From JAGIBJ01 sp032119795 (GTDB lineage: Bacteria > Actinomycetota > Thermoleophilia > Solirubrobacterales > Solirubrobacteraceae): a DNA stretch of 64,000 nucleotides. Location: positions 15,127 through 79,126 of the forward strand of contig JAUMFO010000038.1 in NCBI GenBank assembly GCA_032119795.1, read 5' to 3'. Shown here one piece after another: positions 62,271-64,000 of this stretch. Within the stretch, counting starts at the first letter, position 1, and each line of letters opens with the position of its first letter. The notes beneath the pieces are model-generated. The model saw nothing but the letters and a program-made list of their open reading frames with translations, was not told the DNA's origin and did no database searches. The position numbers were made by a program, and so were the translations under genes.

Positions 62271-64000
62271 GTACGCTGCCCAGGTCGATCTGGAAGAGCC
62301 ATTGGTCGAGCGCTGCGGGTGGGCACGGCCACTGCGCGCACGTCGCGGTGCTGGCGAGCTGCTGAATCGGGATCCAGAGGCGCCGGGAGCGTTGGTCGAG
62401 CGCGGTCTTGCGCGGCCCGATCCGCAGCAGGTCGCGGTCGACGAGTCGGCCCAGCCCCAGGTCGATCGGCGCCAGCGCCTGATGCGCTGTCGCGTGGGGA
62501 GCACGCTCGATCGGAAGCACCGTGCCGGACATCGTCGTGAGCAGCATCGCGCCGCTCGCATGGTCTTCGACGAGGCTGCGCCCGACGCCGAGTGGGCTGG
62601 CGGCCACGATGCGCTCGTCGGGCGGGCAGGCGGTCGCCCAGCGCGTGCCGCGCCAGCGGGCCGGGGCCGTACACCCGCGGCGGGCACCGAGGACGGGGCG
62701 ACCGACCGACCGACGGTAGATCGCCACGGGCCCGCCTTGCAGCGTCCCGGCGCGTGACTGCGCGGCCCAGAGCGATCCGTCGCGGGCGTACTGCGCGGTC
62801 TCGAAGCCCAGCGGCGTGCCGTCTGCCGTCGTCTCTCCGGAGAGGACCGGCAGCGAAAGGGGTGTGATGGTTTCGCGGCGGTGGTCGTAGCGGAACTCCT
62901 GCATGGCGAACGGCGGCGTCGCGGCGCCGGCGCGGCCGACGGCGTCGAAGATCACCACGAACCGCTCGTCACCGCGGCGACTGGTCGGGTCGGCGTTGAC
63001 CTCCCGCGGGTGCACCAGCAGGCTGCCGCCACTGGGGAGCGTGATGCGCGGGTAGGCGTAGGACGCGCGCACACGGCCGGCGGTGTCGACCACCGAGATC
63101 CGGCCGTTCGGCGTGGCGGCGTTGCTGGAGGCGTACTGCGTCAAGACGAGCGCTTTGGAGCCGGGGAGCTGCGCAAACTCCGCGGGCATGTGGCAGGTCC
63201 CGATGGCGGGCTGCCGGGCTACGGCGTCTCGCTGGCAGGCGGGTGCCTGGATAGAGCTACGTCGTGCGAGGTCGTGCGCGGTGTGGCTGCGGCGAACGTC
63301 GGGTACCCAGCCGCGGTGCCCGCTGGGTTTGAGGTAGCCGAGCGTGGGGTAGACCCCTGCGGCGGCAGCGTCCCAGCCCCAGTAGGGCATGGCGCTGGTA
63401 AACGCGATCCGCCAGCGACCGTCCTGCTGCACGAGTTCGACGTCGGACACGTCGCCGCCGCCGACGAGCCCCGACCGGCTCGCCCACGGGCCGCCGACCT
63501 CGGTCCGGCCCGTCGTGGTCGGGACCACGACGTTCGTGAACGCCAAGGCCGTGGGGTCGAAGGTCGAGAGCACCATCTGGCGCGCCGTTGGGAGCAGCTG
63601 ATTGTCGGTCTGGGGCTCGTTGGCGATGACGACCGTGCCGTCCGGCGTGACCGCCGGGAAGTACGCCGCCTGGCCGGGCAGGAAGCCCCATCCGGGTATC
63701 GGCTGGGCGGCAAAGGGCTGGCCGGTTGGCGTCGACGGGAAGCTCCCGGCCGCGCCGAAGCTGCCGGCGGCGCCGTAGGCCGTCACGACCGGCGGGCCGA
63801 GCGGGGCGTTCAACGGTCGCTGCTTGCCGGGCTTGGGGTGCGCAGCCGCTGCGCGATCCGGCGCGCGGGGGATGGCGGCGGGCGAGTCAGCGGGCGCTGC
63901 TGCGCGATCGGGTGCCTCCCGCTGCACGCCCGGACTCGGCTGCCCAACGGCGGCCGGGGCGGGCGAGACCAAGCCCGCCACGGCGAGCGTGCCGAGCAGC
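62257..64000 (-). CDS. secreted protein, beta-propeller-like (partial, 5' end beyond window)
   Basis: At least 580 residues; the frame runs out of the window and the start is not included. The first visible residues (LLGTLAVAGLVSPAPA) are the end of a signal peptide. Next is a Pro/Ala-rich linker, then repeated beta-strand blocks (GQAAYFPAVTPDGTVVIANE, LVLTQYASSNAATPNGRISVVD, GFETAQYARDGSLWAAQ) that suggest a propeller. Cysteines near the middle may pair. It converges on the acyltransferase gene. Function unknown; perhaps a surface-glycan binding protein. Confidence 0.7.
   Translation of the reverse strand, partial: LLGTLAVAGLVSPAPAAVGQPSPGVQREAPDRAAAPADSPAAIPRAPDRAAAAHPKPGKQRPLNAPLGPPVVTAYGAAGSFGAAGSFPSTPTGQPFAAQPIPGWGFLPGQAAYFPAVTPDGTVVIANEPQTDNQLLPTARQMVLSTFDPTALAFTNVVVPTTTGRTEVGGPWASRSGLVGGGDVSDVELVQQDGRWRIAFTSAMPYWGWDAAAAGVYPTLGYLKPSGHRGWVPDVRRSHTAHDLARRSSIQAPACQRDAVARQPAIGTCHMPAEFAQLPGSKALVLTQYASSNAATPNGRISVVDTAGRVRASYAYPRITLPSGGSLLVHPREVNADPTSRRGDERFVVIFDAVGRAGAATPPFAMQEFRYDHRRETITPLSLPVLSGETTADGTPLGFETAQYARDGSLWAAQSRAGTLQGGPVAIYRRSVGRPVLGARRGCTAPARWRGTRWATACPPDERIVAASPLGVGRSLVEDHASGAMLLTTMSGTVLPIERAPHATAHQALAPIDLGLGRLVDRDLLRIGPRKTALDQRSRRLWIPIQQLASTATCAQWPCPPAALDQWLFQIDLGSVLSGR

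Overview
The window is 64 kb of high-GC bacterial chromosome with short intergenic gaps, many GTG starts, and 4-base start/stop overlaps in several operons. The gene content points to Actinobacteria: a GTP-type PEP carboxykinase, a GlnA2-like glutamine synthetase, MMPL transporters, a cutinase, a long ECF sigma factor with a SnoaL-like tail, a very large AftD-like arabinosyltransferase, and a Gram-positive-type SOS box. Several small proteins look like those I remember from Thermoleophilia/Solirubrobacterales, so I favour that order, but this rests on memory, not a search. No rRNA, tRNA, CRISPR array, integrase or insertion sequence was seen.

Layout. 1-3.6 kb: a membrane cytochrome c, a clear cyclic-di-AMP (ydaO-type) riboswitch in front of a small tail-anchored protein, and glnA among unusually long inverted repeats. 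3.6-9.4 kb: an MMPL transporter, a LysR regulator divergent from a YciI-like protein, and a DUF255 protein. 9.5-18.4 kb: a SugE-like exporter with a TetR regulator, RidA, a cutinase, a PucR-type regulator, a class I amidotransferase, a three-gene acyl-CoA synthetase/membrane protein operon, and an acyl-CoA dehydrogenase. 18.5-24.8 kb: a tight six-gene minus-strand operon (GntR regulator, ABC ATPase, two permeases, BMP lipoprotein, biuret-hydrolase-like enzyme) that reads as uptake and hydrolysis of a small nitrogen-rich compound. 25-31.6 kb: small metabolic and cell-wall genes, an ECF sigma factor, and a two-gene module whose second gene seems internally deleted. 31.7-45.2 kb: two CitE/malyl-CoA-lyase-like enzymes, an oxidoreductase, and an unusual concentration of DNA and protein repair genes (AlkD-like, MsrB, an alkyltransferase-like protein, PolX) around an SOS box and a tandem hairpin repeat.

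45.3-47.5 kb is a small island of visibly lower GC: a HEPN-domain gene overlapping a P-loop ATPase gene. It looks like a two-component defence or toxin module and is the best candidate here for an undescribed system. 47.5-53.4 kb holds a DUF1275 membrane protein, a thioesterase, a collagen-like secreted protein, PEP carboxykinase and a secreted protein. 53.5-64 kb is a surface-glycan cluster: two glycosyltransferases, a flippase-like protein, the AftD-like giant, an HHxxxDG acyltransferase, and, facing it, a secreted protein cut by the window edge.

Recurring regulatory features: several operons begin without a visible ribosome binding site. Long perfect hairpins sit mostly between converging genes, and two of these gaps share a 44-base element (40/44 identical) that is not part of any gene.
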